NCBI RefSeq assembly: GCF_001998825.1
Contig: NZ_MLHG01000014.1
Span: forward strand, 1-34,542
Reading direction: 5' to 3'
Origin: Rodentibacter mrazii
GTDB lineage: Bacteria; Pseudomonadota; Gammaproteobacteria; Enterobacterales; Pasteurellaceae
DNA length: 34,542 nt
Within the stretch, counting starts at the first letter, position 1. Each line of letters starts with the position of its first letter. The translations under genes and the position numbers were made by a program. Shown here piece after piece: positions 16,214 to 24,944 of the stretch. A model generated the notes under the pieces. It searched no databases. It saw only the letters and a list, made by a program, of their open reading frames with translations, and was not told the origin of the DNA.

Positions 16214-17410
16214 TTAAACAAACATTTGTTGTAACAGTGATTTTTTCAATTTTTTCACATTTTCTAGCTTACGCTGATGAATGGTGATGTAGCGATCAAG
16301 TTCGGTGAAAAATGTGCCGATTTTTTGTTGTTCTTTGGGATTATCTGACACTCTAATAGATATTTCTGATAAATCGTTTCCATTTATTGCGGGATAACTT
16401 GTTCCTGTACACTTATCTAAAACTCGGCGAACAAAATTATCTTCTTGTAATCGGCTAAATAAAAAATAACCATTTATTTGGGGTCTTAACTGAGCATAGC
16501 CAGTGGAAAATACAAAATCTTTATCTTCAAAATCAAATAGATAATTATTTTTTTGATATGGTCTAACTGTTTGATAAAAAATATCTCCTTTTTGTGCTAG
16601 CCGTTGTGCTCTTGAGGGGGCAGAATATTTATTTTCAGTTTTATAGCCAAGCAATTCCGTTCCACTAACAGATTCTAGATCAACATATTTAAATGTATCT
16701 GGCAAAATTGATTTAGGATTGAATTTAGCTAACTCCCCCAACTTCCTCTGTTCCCAAGCGTCAGTAAATTCGGGAAAACGAATTTCCGGAAATTTTTGAT
16801 CATTTTTCGGAAACATTTTTTGTAGGAGCGATTTTTTCAATTTTTTCACGTTTTCTAACTTACGCTGATGAATGGTGATGTAGCAGTCAAGTGCGGTGAA
16901 AAATGTGCCGATTTTTTGTTGTTCTTTATTTTGAGGAATGAAAATAACTAAATTTTTAACAATTTCTGCTGATAAATTTCCCTGTCCACCCTGTAAATAA
17001 CTTGAAACGATATGTGATTTTTTACCTTTTAGCCATTGAGTAATAAATTCTGAAGAAAAATTCTCATGTGGTTTAATGGCAAGAATTGCTTGATTAATTG
17101 CTCCATTTATCAATGACCTAGATACTTCTCCACTTGTCGCTCCATAAAGAGCATAGAGAATATCGCCCTTTGAAACTAACTTGGCTGATGAATTATTTAA
17201 TCCATCTTCTGTAATAAATAGTTCCGTGTTTTCTGAACCAATTTCACCTGAACGGATGAATGGAATATTGCCACCATAATAATTTGGGATGGATACACTT
17301 GGCGTACCACCAGAATAAGAATTTGTTATCTTCCCCAGTTTCCTCTGTTCCCAAGCGTCAGTAAATTCGGGAAAACGTAATTTTGGTACAAGTCTTTTTT
17401 CGTTATTCAT
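16214..17410 (-). CDS. hsdS: HsdS type I specificity subunit (expressed, two TRDs)
   Basis: HsdS selects the bipartite DNA target for both HsdM and HsdR. This 398-residue protein is a tandem of two units. Each starts with RFPEFTDAWEQRKLG (residues 12-26 and 211-225), continues through a variable TRD (about 27-162 and 226-358) and ends with KEQQKIGTFFT(A/E)LD.YITIHQRKLENVKKLKKSLLQ (from 162 and 359), which forms the spacer helices. AAGGAAA precedes the ATG and the gene lies within the hsdR-hsdS-fic-hsdM line. At DNA level each TRD is bounded by R1 and R2, the same repeats that frame the two outlying cassettes, so this gene is the presumed recipient of shuffled TRDs. Confidence 0.95.
   Translation of the reverse strand: MNNEKRLVPKLRFPEFTDAWEQRKLGKITNSYSGGTPSVSIPNYYGGNIPFIRSGEIGSENTELFITEDGLNNSSAKLVSKGDILYALYGATSGEVSRSLINGAINQAILAIKPHENFSSEFITQWLKGKKSHIVSSYLQGGQGNLSAEIVKNLVIFIPQNKEQQKIGTFFTALDCYITIHQRKLENVKKLKKSLLQKMFPKNDQKFPEIRFPEFTDAWEQRKLGELAKFNPKSILPDTFKYVDLESVSGTELLGYKTENKYSAPSRAQRLAQKGDIFYQTVRPYQKNNYLFDFEDKDFVFSTGYAQLRPQINGYFLFSRLQEDNFVRRVLDKCTGTSYPAINGNDLSEISIRVSDNPKEQQKIGTFFTELDRYITIHQRKLENVKKLKKSLLQQMFV
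16268..16335 (-). repeat. R2 repeat, copy in hsdS unit 2
   Basis: It matches 66 of 68 bases of R2. One change destroys the uptake signal (AAGTTCGGT instead of AAGTGCGGT) and turns Ala into Glu in the TALD motif. Confidence 0.85.
16736..16761 (-). repeat. R1 repeat, copy in hsdS unit 2
   Basis: This is an exact 26-base copy of R1 in the same orientation as the right cassette and inverted to the left cassette. Confidence 0.88.
16859..16926 (-). repeat. R2 repeat, copy in hsdS unit 1
   Basis: It matches 65 of 68 bases of R2 and keeps the uptake signal (16889-16897). With the other hsdS copy it forms a direct repeat that could delete one TRD. Confidence 0.85.
17333..17358 (-). repeat. R1 repeat, copy in hsdS unit 1
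   Basis: It matches R1 at 24 of 26 bases. The two differences (AC for GT) still encode AWEQRKLG. Confidence 0.8.
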
Positions 17411-17493
17411 TTTGTTTTTCCTTAAATCAGGTTAAAAGTGCGGTTGGTTTTTAGAGAATTCTCTTTTCCGGTTTTAACAATTAAAAATTCATG

Positions 17494-17583
17494 TTACATC
17501 TTATCGCCTAAATGGATTGGGGGAATGGTTGGTCTTACATCCCTAGTGAGTTTCATCAGGCTTTTCATTTCTGGGAGCAGCAT
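17494..17583 (-). CDS. Possible 29-residue ORF between hsdR and hsdS
   Basis: The ATG lies one base after the hsdR stop codon (TAATATG) and the frame runs 29 codons (MLLPEMKSLMKLTRDVRPTI...GDKM). I do not recognise it. No clear ribosome binding site of its own is present, but coupling to hsdR is possible. The DNA between it and hsdS holds an uptake signal (17436-17444) and a 12-base palindrome at 17453-17464. It may be a coding remnant rather than a gene. Confidence 0.25.
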   Translation of the reverse strand: MLLPEMKSLMKLTRDVRPTIPPIHLGDKM

Positions 17584-17584
17584 A

Positions 17585-20500
17585 TTATTCCCTCACAAAT
17601 TCATCCGCCAGTTCATAGATTGCATTACGCAACTGATTGCGATATTTCATTTTGGTCAGTTTTTTTACCTCATCATTTTGGGCAAGTTCCGGATAGGTGA
17701 TGCCCGCTTGTTTGATGAGTATCGTGAGCTGATCATTGTCATCTAAATCTTTTTGTTGAAATTGGTGTTTCGCAAAAAGTTGACGAAGTTGCGCGTTTGT
17801 TAGAATTTCTGTTAGCCCCCATTGCAGGCGGAAATCCAAAAATTGTTGGTCTTGGCTTGCGTAATTTGCCTGTTCGACAATGGAAACCCCGTCTTGTTTA
17901 AATGCATCTTTTAATTTGAAAAAACCTTTGGTGATCGCTTTCGCCGCACGGCTAATTCGACTTGCAAAACTACGATCTTCCAATCCATTGGCAAATTTTT
18001 CCAATTCTTTCTGAGTCTCTTTCGCTTTTTCGGTTTCACCTGCTTCAATTTGTTGGAGTAAGGTGGTGATTAACTCTGTTAAATAATCATAGTTAATTTC
18101 AACATCTTTCACGTGGGTCATTTTTAGCTCTATTTGCATCACCGGCACGTTTCGACTTTTTGCTAAATGGAGCTTGAGTTCGTTGGTCAAGGTGTTGGTG
18201 AGCATACTTTCTTCTTCACTATTCATGCCGAGTTCGTGAATCAGTTTATCAGGGTTTTCATAATCAAAGCCGGTGATTTCACCGTTTTCATTTTCTACAG
18301 AATATTGTTTTATTTTGGCGATATTTGCAGTATAGGTGCGTAATTGCTCAAACATTTCCCATTTTTTCGTTTCAGATGGTGGTAACTGAGTAAAGTTATC
18401 CGTTATTTCTCGGAGTGTTTTTACGATATTTTTTGTCTCATTGAGCAATTCTTCGTATTTTGGTGCGGTAATATTGTCTTTAATATTATTCGCTTTTCGC
18501 TCTTTATCAGATAATTTGGCAGAATCTTTATTGGCATAGATGGACAATGCTTCATTCATTAAATTTTCATTATGTGCAGGCCAGCGATAATTGATAATAC
18601 GTCCCCAAGGTTTTTCCCGCATATCTGAAACTCGGTTTGTTCTTGAATAGGCTTGAATGAGTCCGGCACCTTTTAAAGTGCGGTCAACATAGAGCGTATT
18701 TAACTCAGGAGCATCAAACCCTGTGAGCAGTTGATCGACTACAATGACAAGATCGAGATACTGTTTGTCTGCCGCGGTGCGATTTAATCGACTGGTGACA
18801 TCTTGGGTGTATGCCGATACCTCAGACATCGTGAAATTGGTGTTAAATTCTTTGTTGTAGTGCTGAATCGCTTCAAATAGTCCTTGATTGGTTTCCAGCA
18901 TCGTGTCGTTATTGCTTGTATTTTGGCTAAAAGTAACGGCGACTTTAAGCAAAAACTCGCCATTTTCCGACCGCGCTTTATTAACACGTTGGAACTCACG
19001 AAAATACATCATTGCCATTGGCGTGCTGGCTTTGCCACCACCGACGTGGGTGGTCAGAAGGGCATTATATCGTCCTTGATTGCGTTTGTTGTCCCAATTT
19101 GAACGGTTTTTCCAATGTTTGAAAATATCGGCGACGACCAATTTTACGTGTTCTTCATTTTCATCGTAGAAACTCGGTTCAATATTGTCATCCATATCTT
19201 GTTGGGTTAAGTTGGCAATTTTCGAGGCAATTTGTTCTTCGCTCCAATCCGGATATTTATGGCGATAGAATTTCGGAAGATGATCTTCTTTCATACTTTT
19301 TTCGCTAATTGTGGTTTCAAAATCCACTTTAAACCCCAAGACATTACGATCTGCAATCGCTTCTCTAATGGTATAGGCGTGCAAGAGTTCTCCAAAAATA
19401 TCTTCAGTTCGTAAGCCCTTTGTGGTTTCATCAAACATTGGCGTGCCGGTATAACCAATCCATGCGGAATGTTTAAATGCTTTTTGAATGGCACTGAAAT
19501 TTTCGCTTCCGGTGGAACGGTGGGCTTCGTCTACAATAAAGACAATATTTTTTTCAGGTGCTTTGAAAGAGGCACGTTTAACCAAGGTATCCAGTTTCTG
19601 TACAGAGGTAATAATGATTTGACTACCTTTGCTGTGTAATTTGCGATTTAAATCCGTGGTGTTGTTGGTATCAAGTACCGTGCCTAAACTGTCTTCGGTC
19701 GCATCAGGATCATAAGCACGATAATTCTCATTGGTTTGAGTGGTTAATGCAATACGATCGACTAGAAACACGACTTTATCTACTTTTGGCGAACGGCTTG
19801 CGAGCCAAGCGGTTTTAAAACTTGTGATGGTTTTGCCTGAGCCAGTGGTGTGCCAAATGTAGCCGAGTTTATTTAACGCTTGATCAAAATCTGCCCGTTT
19901 TAATTTATCCATTACACGGCGTGTGGCATAAACTTGATAAGGGCGCATCACTTTTAGAGCTTGCTTGTTTGGTGTACCGTCTAAAATCATATAGTTAGTT
20001 GCCATTTGATGCGCCATAGGAATACTCAGCATAGAATCGGCAAATTCTTTCCATTTATAAACAGGTTTATTGTCCGATTGGCGTTGCCAGTTGAAGGCAA
20101 AATCTTTATTAAAACGTTCTGCGGTAGTATTCGCCATATATTTCACGTTATTAGGTGTGATAGCCACTAAGATTTGGAGTGTAGAAAAAATATCACTATA
20201 TTGATTTTCTGCGATGTATTGATGCATTTGATTTAAGGCTTCATTAATATCCCGCGTTTCTTTTTTTTCTTCAATTTGAATAATTGGTAAGCCATTAATT
20301 AATAATGTCGTGTCAAAACAACGATTCTTTTTACCGGCAATGACCGCCGGACGTTCAATTTGATTCACAATTTGATATACCGTATCACCTGCGCCGATCT
20401 GTTTTTGGTCAAATACGGTTAAAAAAACATGTCGATCATCATCTAAATCAATCTCAATTTGTGATACCCCATTTGTGCCATAAAGAAATTGCCCTGCGGC

Positions 20501-20785
20501 ATAAGGGGTGGATAAATTGGAGATCTTGCGTTTAACTTGCGCAAATTCCACCGCACTGAGAGGACGATCTAGGGTTTTTTGGTTAAGTTTTTCTAAAATT
20601 TGTTTGAAATTTCCCCATAAGTCTTCGGTTGTTTTTATATTAGGTTCATAATGCCAAAGTTTAGTGCGCACGATATAGTCTGCACTTGGTTCAGAAATCA
20701 CATTTTCGGTAGCAGTGATCGTACCGGTACAAAGATATTCAATTAAGGCTTTTTCAAATTTTAATTCAGGCATTTTATTTGTCAT
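17585..20785 (-). CDS. hsdR: HsdR type I restriction endonuclease subunit
   Basis: HsdR is the motor and nuclease of the restriction complex: it translocates DNA using ATP and cuts unmodified DNA far from the site. This 1066-residue protein has an N-terminal PD-(D/E)xK nuclease (D158, then E172-E-K174 in IIQIEEKKE), helicase motif I TTGSGKT (313-319), DEAH box (419-422), motif III YTGTPMF, and motif VI-like QAYSRTNRV. Length and order suggest the EcoR124 (type IC) branch. Its ATG overlaps the stop of the upstream HsdS-like gene by four bases (ATGA), indicating translational coupling. One uptake signal lies within (18676-18684). It appears intact. Confidence 0.96.
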   Translation of the reverse strand: MTNKMPELKFEKALIEYLCTGTITATENVISEPSADYIVRTKLWHYEPNIKTTEDLWGNFKQILEKLNQKTLDRPLSAVEFAQVKRKISNLSTPYAAGQFLYGTNGVSQIEIDLDDDRHVFLTVFDQKQIGAGDTVYQIVNQIERPAVIAGKKNRCFDTTLLINGLPIIQIEEKKETRDINEALNQMHQYIAENQYSDIFSTLQILVAITPNNVKYMANTTAERFNKDFAFNWQRQSDNKPVYKWKEFADSMLSIPMAHQMATNYMILDGTPNKQALKVMRPYQVYATRRVMDKLKRADFDQALNKLGYIWHTTGSGKTITSFKTAWLASRSPKVDKVVFLVDRIALTTQTNENYRAYDPDATEDSLGTVLDTNNTTDLNRKLHSKGSQIIITSVQKLDTLVKRASFKAPEKNIVFIVDEAHRSTGSENFSAIQKAFKHSAWIGYTGTPMFDETTKGLRTEDIFGELLHAYTIREAIADRNVLGFKVDFETTISEKSMKEDHLPKFYRHKYPDWSEEQIASKIANLTQQDMDDNIEPSFYDENEEHVKLVVADIFKHWKNRSNWDNKRNQGRYNALLTTHVGGGKASTPMAMMYFREFQRVNKARSENGEFLLKVAVTFSQNTSNNDTMLETNQGLFEAIQHYNKEFNTNFTMSEVSAYTQDVTSRLNRTAADKQYLDLVIVVDQLLTGFDAPELNTLYVDRTLKGAGLIQAYSRTNRVSDMREKPWGRIINYRWPAHNENLMNEALSIYANKDSAKLSDKERKANNIKDNITAPKYEELLNETKNIVKTLREITDNFTQLPPSETKKWEMFEQLRTYTANIAKIKQYSVENENGEITGFDYENPDKLIHELGMNSEEESMLTNTLTNELKLHLAKSRNVPVMQIELKMTHVKDVEINYDYLTELITTLLQQIEAGETEKAKETQKELEKFANGLEDRSFASRISRAAKAITKGFFKLKDAFKQDGVSIVEQANYASQDQQFLDFRLQWGLTEILTNAQLRQLFAKHQFQQKDLDDNDQLTILIKQAGITYPELAQNDEVKKLTKMKYRNQLRNAIYELADEFVRE

Positions 20786-21354
20786 TTTGCGCTCGCTTTT
20801 TGTAATTGTGCCAATACAAGTTGTCTTTCAAGATGGGCAACTCGTTGTTTCAGATAGGTCAATTTTTGTTGTTTAAGGTAGATATTTCCTATAAGACGCT
20901 GTTTTGATAATGCTGGTAACTTGGGTAATTTGAGAGATTTAAGCTGTTTTGTCGTATATTTCAGCACTTGAGAGCCTTGTAAACCACAGGATAATTGTTT
21001 GTGAATACTCTGATTTTCGTTTAATAAATATACCAAATAACCCTGGTCAATCTGTGATTGTGGTATTAACTTGAGGTAATTTTGTGTATATAACAACTGA
21101 TGATGCCACTCTCTGACTTGAGCGGTTTTTCCTGAAATTAAACTAAATACAACATCACCGGCAGAAAGGAGGCTAGTAATCCGATCAAAAGTTCTTATTT
21201 CTTTAGGTGAAATAGGATTATTTGATAGATATAGATCTTGTTCAAGATGGGCTTGGGAGTAAAAAGTATAAATGGGAGCATTTGTATCCATCGTTTCAGT
21301 TATGCGGAATTGGGCTTGACCGCCACAAATTTCCACTATATCGTTCAATTTCAT
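20782..21354 (-). CDS. Single-domain HsdS-like protein preceding hsdR
   Basis: The 190-residue protein looks like one half of a type I specificity subunit: a TRD-like N-terminal part (residues 1-150, with AGDVVFSLISGKTAQVREW and QVLKYTTKQLKSLKLPKLPALSKQRLIGNIYL) followed by a helical Lys/Gln-rich tail (about 155-190). It lacks the R1 and R2 sequences of the hsdS cassettes, so it is not part of the shuffle. It is the first gene of the hsd operon, has a strong promoter, and its stop overlaps the hsdR start (ATGA). It could be an accessory S subunit, a regulator that occupies HsdM/HsdR, or a TRD of a different system. The function is not established here. Confidence 0.7.
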   Translation of the reverse strand: MKLNDIVEICGGQAQFRITETMDTNAPIYTFYSQAHLEQDLYLSNNPISPKEIRTFDRITSLLSAGDVVFSLISGKTAQVREWHHQLLYTQNYLKLIPQSQIDQGYLVYLLNENQSIHKQLSCGLQGSQVLKYTTKQLKSLKLPKLPALSKQRLIGNIYLKQQKLTYLKQRVAHLERQLVLAQLQKASAK

Positions 21355-21389
21355 TTGTAAATGTACCTTGTTTAAATTACATGATGATA

Positions 21390-21417
21390 ATTATAGGCGG
21401 AATTTGTATTATTGCAA
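21390..21417 (-). promoter_or_regulatory. Sigma-70 promoter of the hsd operon
   Basis: On the minus strand TTGCAA (21417-21412) and TATAAT (21395-21390) are separated by 16 bases, about 36 bases upstream of the first hsd-operon start codon. Confidence 0.75.
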
Positions 21418-21425
21418 CATTATTT

Positions 21426-21445
21426 TGTAATTTTATTAAATTACA
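21426..21445. promoter_or_regulatory. Palindrome upstream of the hsd promoter
   Basis: TGTAATTT and AAATTACA form perfect 8-base arms around TATT. It lies just upstream of the hsd -35 and between the divergent hsd and hslV promoters, so it may be an operator. The binding protein is unknown. Confidence 0.35.
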
Positions 21446-21485
21446 GTTTTTGTTATTTGTGAGAAGTAAATAATCAATTCATAGA

Positions 21486-21514
21486 CTTGAATTTTCCAGA
21501 GTTCGTCGCCATAT
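21486..21514 (+). promoter_or_regulatory. Sigma-32 type promoter of hslVU
   Basis: CTTGAAT (21486-21492) and CGCCATAT (21507-21514), 14 bases apart, closely match the heat-shock consensus CTTGAAA and CCCCATNT. The placement upstream of hslVU fits known heat-shock control of these genes. Confidence 0.8.
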
Positions 21515-21547
21515 AGCGTGCAAGTTTTTTTAAAGAAGGACAAAAGA

Positions 21548-22075
21548 ATGACAACAATCGTCAGTGTGCGCCGTAATGGGCAAGTAGTGGTAGGGGGAGA
21601 CGGACAAGTTTCTTTAGGCAATACCGTGATGAAAGGCAATGCACGCAAGGTACGCCGTTTATACAATGGCAAGGTGTTAGCGGGTTTTGCGGGCGGAACG
21701 GCGGATGCTTTCACGCTGTTTGAATTATTTGAACGTAAGTTAGAAATGCACCAAGGGCATTTGTTGAAAAGTGCGGTGGAATTGGCGAAAGATTGGCGAA
21801 CGGATCGTGCATTGCGTAAATTAGAAGCGATGTTGATTGTGGCGGATGAAAAAGAAAGCCTGATTATCACCGGAATCGGCGATGTGGTACAACCGGAAGA
21901 GGATCAAATTTTAGCCATTGGTTCCGGTGGCAATTACGCACTATCCGCTGCACGTGCATTAGTCGAAAACACGAATCTTTCTGCCCGTGAAATTGTCGAA
22001 AAATCATTAAAAATTGCAGGTGATATTTGTGTGTTCACCAACACCAATTTCACTATTGAAGAATTACCGAATTAA
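21548..22075 (+). CDS. hslV: HslV (ClpQ) protease subunit
   Basis: HslV is the proteasome-like peptidase that degrades proteins unfolded by HslU. The 175-residue protein starts [20 protein letters not shown], so the catalytic Thr is exposed after Met removal. The segments [21 protein letters not shown] and [14 protein letters not shown] are family signatures. AAGAAGGA precedes the ATG at 21548; an extension to 21518 lacks support. An uptake signal lies inside the gene (21769-21777). HslU follows after ten bases. Confidence 0.96.
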   Translation: MTTIVSVRRNGQVVVGGDGQVSLGNTVMKGNARKVRRLYNGKVLAGFAGGTADAFTLFELFERKLEMHQGHLLKSAVELAKDWRTDRALRKLEAMLIVADEKESLIITGIGDVVQPEEDQILAIGSGGNYALSAARALVENTNLSAREIVEKSLKIAGDICVFTNTNFTIEELPN

Positions 22076-22085
22076 GGAAAATATT

Positions 22086-23420
22086 ATGTCTGAAATGACT
22101 CCTCGAGAAATTGTTTCTGAATTAGATCAACACATTATTGGGCAGGCAGATGCTAAAAGAGCAGTCGCTATTGCACTTCGTAATCGTTGGCGCCGTATGC
22201 AACTTCAAGAACCGCTACGCCATGAAGTTACCCCTAAAAATATTCTGATGATTGGACCAACAGGGGTGGGGAAAACCGAAATTGCCCGCCGTTTGGCAAA
22301 ATTAGCCAATGCCCCTTTCATTAAAGTGGAAGCCACCAAATTTACCGAAGTGGGTTATGTGGGAAAAGAAGTGGATTCCATTATTCGTGATTTAACGGAT
22401 AGTGCAATGAAATTGGTTCGCCAGCAAGAAATTGCGAAAAATCGAGCGAAGGCAGAAGATGCAGCGGAAGAACGTATTCTTGATGCGTTATTACCACCGG
22501 CAAAAAATCAATGGGGCGAAGTCGAGAACCAAGATAGCAATAGTGGTACGCGTCAGGCATTCCGTAAAAAATTACGTGAAGGTCAGTTAGACGATAAAGA
22601 AATTGAGATTGATGTTTCAGCCGGTGTTTCTATGGGCGTGGAAATTATGGCACCGCCGGGCATGGAAGAAATGACAAACCAATTACAATCTATGTTTCAA
22701 AATCTCGGTAGTGAAAAAACCAAAAAGCGCAAAATGAAAATTAAAGATGCGTTGAAAACCTTGATTGATGATGAAGCGGCAAAATTGATTAATCCGGAAG
22801 AATTGAAACAAAAAGCTATTGAGGCAGTGGAGCAAAACGGTATCGTATTTATTGATGAGATTGATAAAATCTGCAAAAAAGGTGAATACAGCGGCGCGGA
22901 TGTTTCCCGTGAAGGGGTACAACGTGATTTACTGCCTTTGGTGGAAGGTTCAACGGTAAGTACTAAACACGGTATGGTAAAAACCGATCATATTTTATTT
23001 ATCGCTTCCGGTGCTTTCCAAGTGGCGCGTCCTTCCGATTTAATCCCTGAATTACAAGGACGTTTGCCGATTCGTGTTGAACTTTCAGCATTAAGTTCGG
23101 CTGATTTTGAGCGTATTTTAACGGAACCTAATGCATCGCTTACCGAGCAATATAAAGCCTTAATGGCAACGGAAGGGGTGGATATTGAATTTACCCAAGA
23201 GGCGGTGAAAAAAATCGCTGAAGCAGCATTCCGTGTCAATGAGAAAACGGAAAATATCGGTGCCCGTCGTTTACATACGGTGATGGAGCGTTTGATGGAT
23301 AAAATATCCTTTAATGCGAGTGATATGAATGGTCAAACCGTGAATATTGATGAAGCCTACGTGGCGGATGCCTTGGGTGAAGTTGTCGAAAACGAAGATT
23401 TGAGCCGTTTTATTCTCTAA
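22086..23420 (+). CDS. hslU: HslU (ClpY) unfoldase ATPase
   Basis: HslU is the AAA+ ring that recognises and unfolds substrates for HslV. The 444-residue protein begins [20 protein letters not shown] and has Walker A GPTGVGKT (57-64), Walker [12 protein letters not shown], the intermediate I-domain (about 110-240, with [18 protein letters not shown]) and the C-terminal tail [10 protein letters not shown] that activates HslV. The pore motif GYVGKEVDS is present. AAGGAAA precedes the ATG. Confidence 0.96.
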   Translation: MSEMTPREIVSELDQHIIGQADAKRAVAIALRNRWRRMQLQEPLRHEVTPKNILMIGPTGVGKTEIARRLAKLANAPFIKVEATKFTEVGYVGKEVDSIIRDLTDSAMKLVRQQEIAKNRAKAEDAAEERILDALLPPAKNQWGEVENQDSNSGTRQAFRKKLREGQLDDKEIEIDVSAGVSMGVEIMAPPGMEEMTNQLQSMFQNLGSEKTKKRKMKIKDALKTLIDDEAAKLINPEELKQKAIEAVEQNGIVFIDEIDKICKKGEYSGADVSREGVQRDLLPLVEGSTVSTKHGMVKTDHILFIASGAFQVARPSDLIPELQGRLPIRVELSALSSADFERILTEPNASLTEQYKALMATEGVDIEFTQEAVKKIAEAAFRVNEKTENIGARRLHTVMERLMDKISFNASDMNGQTVNIDEAYVADALGEVVENEDLSRFIL

Positions 23421-23436
23421 TTAATTTTTAAGAGAA

Positions 23437-23468
23437 AAAGGTCTAGCAAACGCTAGACCTTTCTTTTT
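23437..23468. terminator. Bidirectional terminator between hslU and ypfJ
   Basis: AAAGGTCTAGC (23437-23447) and GCTAGACCTTT (23452-23462) pair perfectly over 11 bp around the loop AAAC. T-runs follow on both strands, so it can end both convergent genes. Confidence 0.9.
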
Positions 23469-24298
23469 TAATTGAACGTATCACACTGGCTCGGATTGCC
23501 CGTTTGTAGCCCTTTTCTAAACCAAGTTAGGCGTTGGGCGGAGGTGCCATGGGTAAAGCTATCCGGAACCACATAGCCTTGTCCGCGTTTTTGTAGGCGA
23601 TCATCCCCCACCGCTTCCGCCGCATTAAAGGCTTTTTCTTCGTCCCCTCGTTCAAACAAACCACTTTTCACTGCTTGATTTGCCCAAACGCCGGCAAAAC
23701 AATCCGCTTGTAGTTCCAATTTTACTGAAAGTTGATTAGCCGTTTTGCGATCGGTACTTTGTTGTGCGCGGTGAACTTGTCCTAAGACGCCGAGTAAGTT
23801 TTGCACATGATGTCCCACTTCGTGAGCAATAACATAGGCAAATGCTGAATCACCGGCCGCGCCCAATTTATTTTTCATATCATTATAAAAGGATAAATCC
23901 AAGTAAACCTTGTGATCATTCGGGCAGTAGAAGGGCCCCATCGCCGATTGCCCCGTACCACAAGCGGTAGAGGTTGCGCCGCTGTATAATACCATTACGG
24001 GTTCTTGATATTGATAACCCATTTGTTTGAAGTAATTTCCCCACACGGTTTCCGTATCGGCTAACACGACTTTTGATAAACCGGCAAGTTGTTGTTCTTC
24101 GTGGGTTTCTAATCGTTGGGAGGATTGACCTGAAAAATCAGGCGTACCGACCAAACCGGATAAATCAACGCCATAATAAGCGCCCACTAATAAAATAATG
24201 AAACCCAATATACCGGTGCCTTTTCCTCCGCCAAAATTCCCACCGGAACCCCGTCTGTCTTCAATGTTTGAACTTTCTCTTCTACCTTGCCAGCGCAT
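23468..24298 (-). CDS. ypfJ: YpfJ-type neutral zinc metallopeptidase
   Basis: This 276-residue protein belongs to the YpfJ zinc peptidase family. It has a basic, Gly-rich N-terminus, one membrane helix (about 27-43), and an exported catalytic domain with HEVGHH (H159, E160, H163) and a later acidic segment, LELQADCFAGVWA, likely to hold the third zinc ligand. Four cysteines in the exported domain may form disulfides. GAGGC precedes the ATG. Substrates are unknown. Confidence 0.9.
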   Translation of the reverse strand: MRWQGRRESSNIEDRRGSGGNFGGGKGTGILGFIILLVGAYYGVDLSGLVGTPDFSGQSSQRLETHEEQQLAGLSKVVLADTETVWGNYFKQMGYQYQEPVMVLYSGATSTACGTGQSAMGPFYCPNDHKVYLDLSFYNDMKNKLGAAGDSAFAYVIAHEVGHHVQNLLGVLGQVHRAQQSTDRKTANQLSVKLELQADCFAGVWANQAVKSGLFERGDEEKAFNAAEAVGDDRLQKRGQGYVVPDSFTHGTSAQRLTWFRKGLQTGNPSQCDTFN

Positions 24299-24465
24299 AA
24301 TAGCCTCTGTTTTGTGATTAAAAATGCCCGCATTCTATCAAAGTGCGGTCATCTTTAAAGCTTTTTATAAAAAGATTTACCGGAATTTACATGATATTTT
24401 CTAGACATTCCTATCACTTTTCAGTATGGTATGTATAAATTTCATAACTAAAAAAGGAATAGAAA

Positions 24466-24906
24466 ATGGGCTTATTTGATTTTGTTGGCGATATTGGCAA
24501 AAAACTTTTCTCTAAAGAAGAAGATGCCTCGAAAGCGGTGGCACAACACATCGCAGAAGATAATCCGGGTGTAGAAAATCTTTCTGTCACTGTTGAAAAT
24601 GGGGTAGCAAATATCCAAGGTGTTGCTTCTACTGCTGCAGCGTTAGAAAAAGCAGTTTTAATGGCAGGAAACATTCAAGGTATTACTTCCGTTACCAGCG
24701 ATGCTACCATCAGTAGTGGTGAAACTTTAGCCTCTGACGATACATTCTATGTGATTCAAAAAGGCGATACGCTTTGGAAAATTGCAGAAAAAACTTACGG
24801 TAACGGGGCAAAATACACAGCGATTGTCGAAGCCAATAAAGAAGTGATTAAAGACGCGGATAAAATTTTCCCGGGGCAGAAAATTCGCTTACCGAAAGGT
24901 TTATAA
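24466..24906 (+). CDS. kbp: BON-LysM protein, Kbp/YgaU-like
   Basis: This 146-residue protein has an N-terminal MGLFDFVGDIGKKL segment, a BON domain (about 20-85) and a C-terminal LysM domain (about 96-144, YVIQKGDTLWKIAEKTYG to IFPGQKIRLPKGL). The order, length and start match E. coli Kbp (YgaU), which binds potassium. No signal peptide is evident, so a cytoplasmic place is likely. AAAGGAAT precedes the start, and an uptake-signal terminator follows. Confidence 0.9.
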   Translation: MGLFDFVGDIGKKLFSKEEDASKAVAQHIAEDNPGVENLSVTVENGVANIQGVASTAAALEKAVLMAGNIQGITSVTSDATISSGETLASDDTFYVIQKGDTLWKIAEKTYGNGAKYTAIVEANKEVIKDADKIFPGQKIRLPKGL

Positions 24907-24912
24907 GACGTT

Positions 24913-24944
24913 AAAAGTGCGGTCATTTTCAACCGCACTTTTTT
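24913..24944 (+). terminator. Paired uptake-signal terminator after kbp
   Basis: AAAAGTGCGGT (24913-24923) and ACCGCACTTTT (24932-24942) are inverted uptake signals forming an 11-bp stem with an eight-base loop and a T-run. Confidence 0.88.

Noticed and set aside
11900-17358. R1/R2 repeats as a CRISPR array or IS ends
   Set aside because: Repeats are coding, spacers are TRDs of about 400 bases, and there is no transposase or target duplication.
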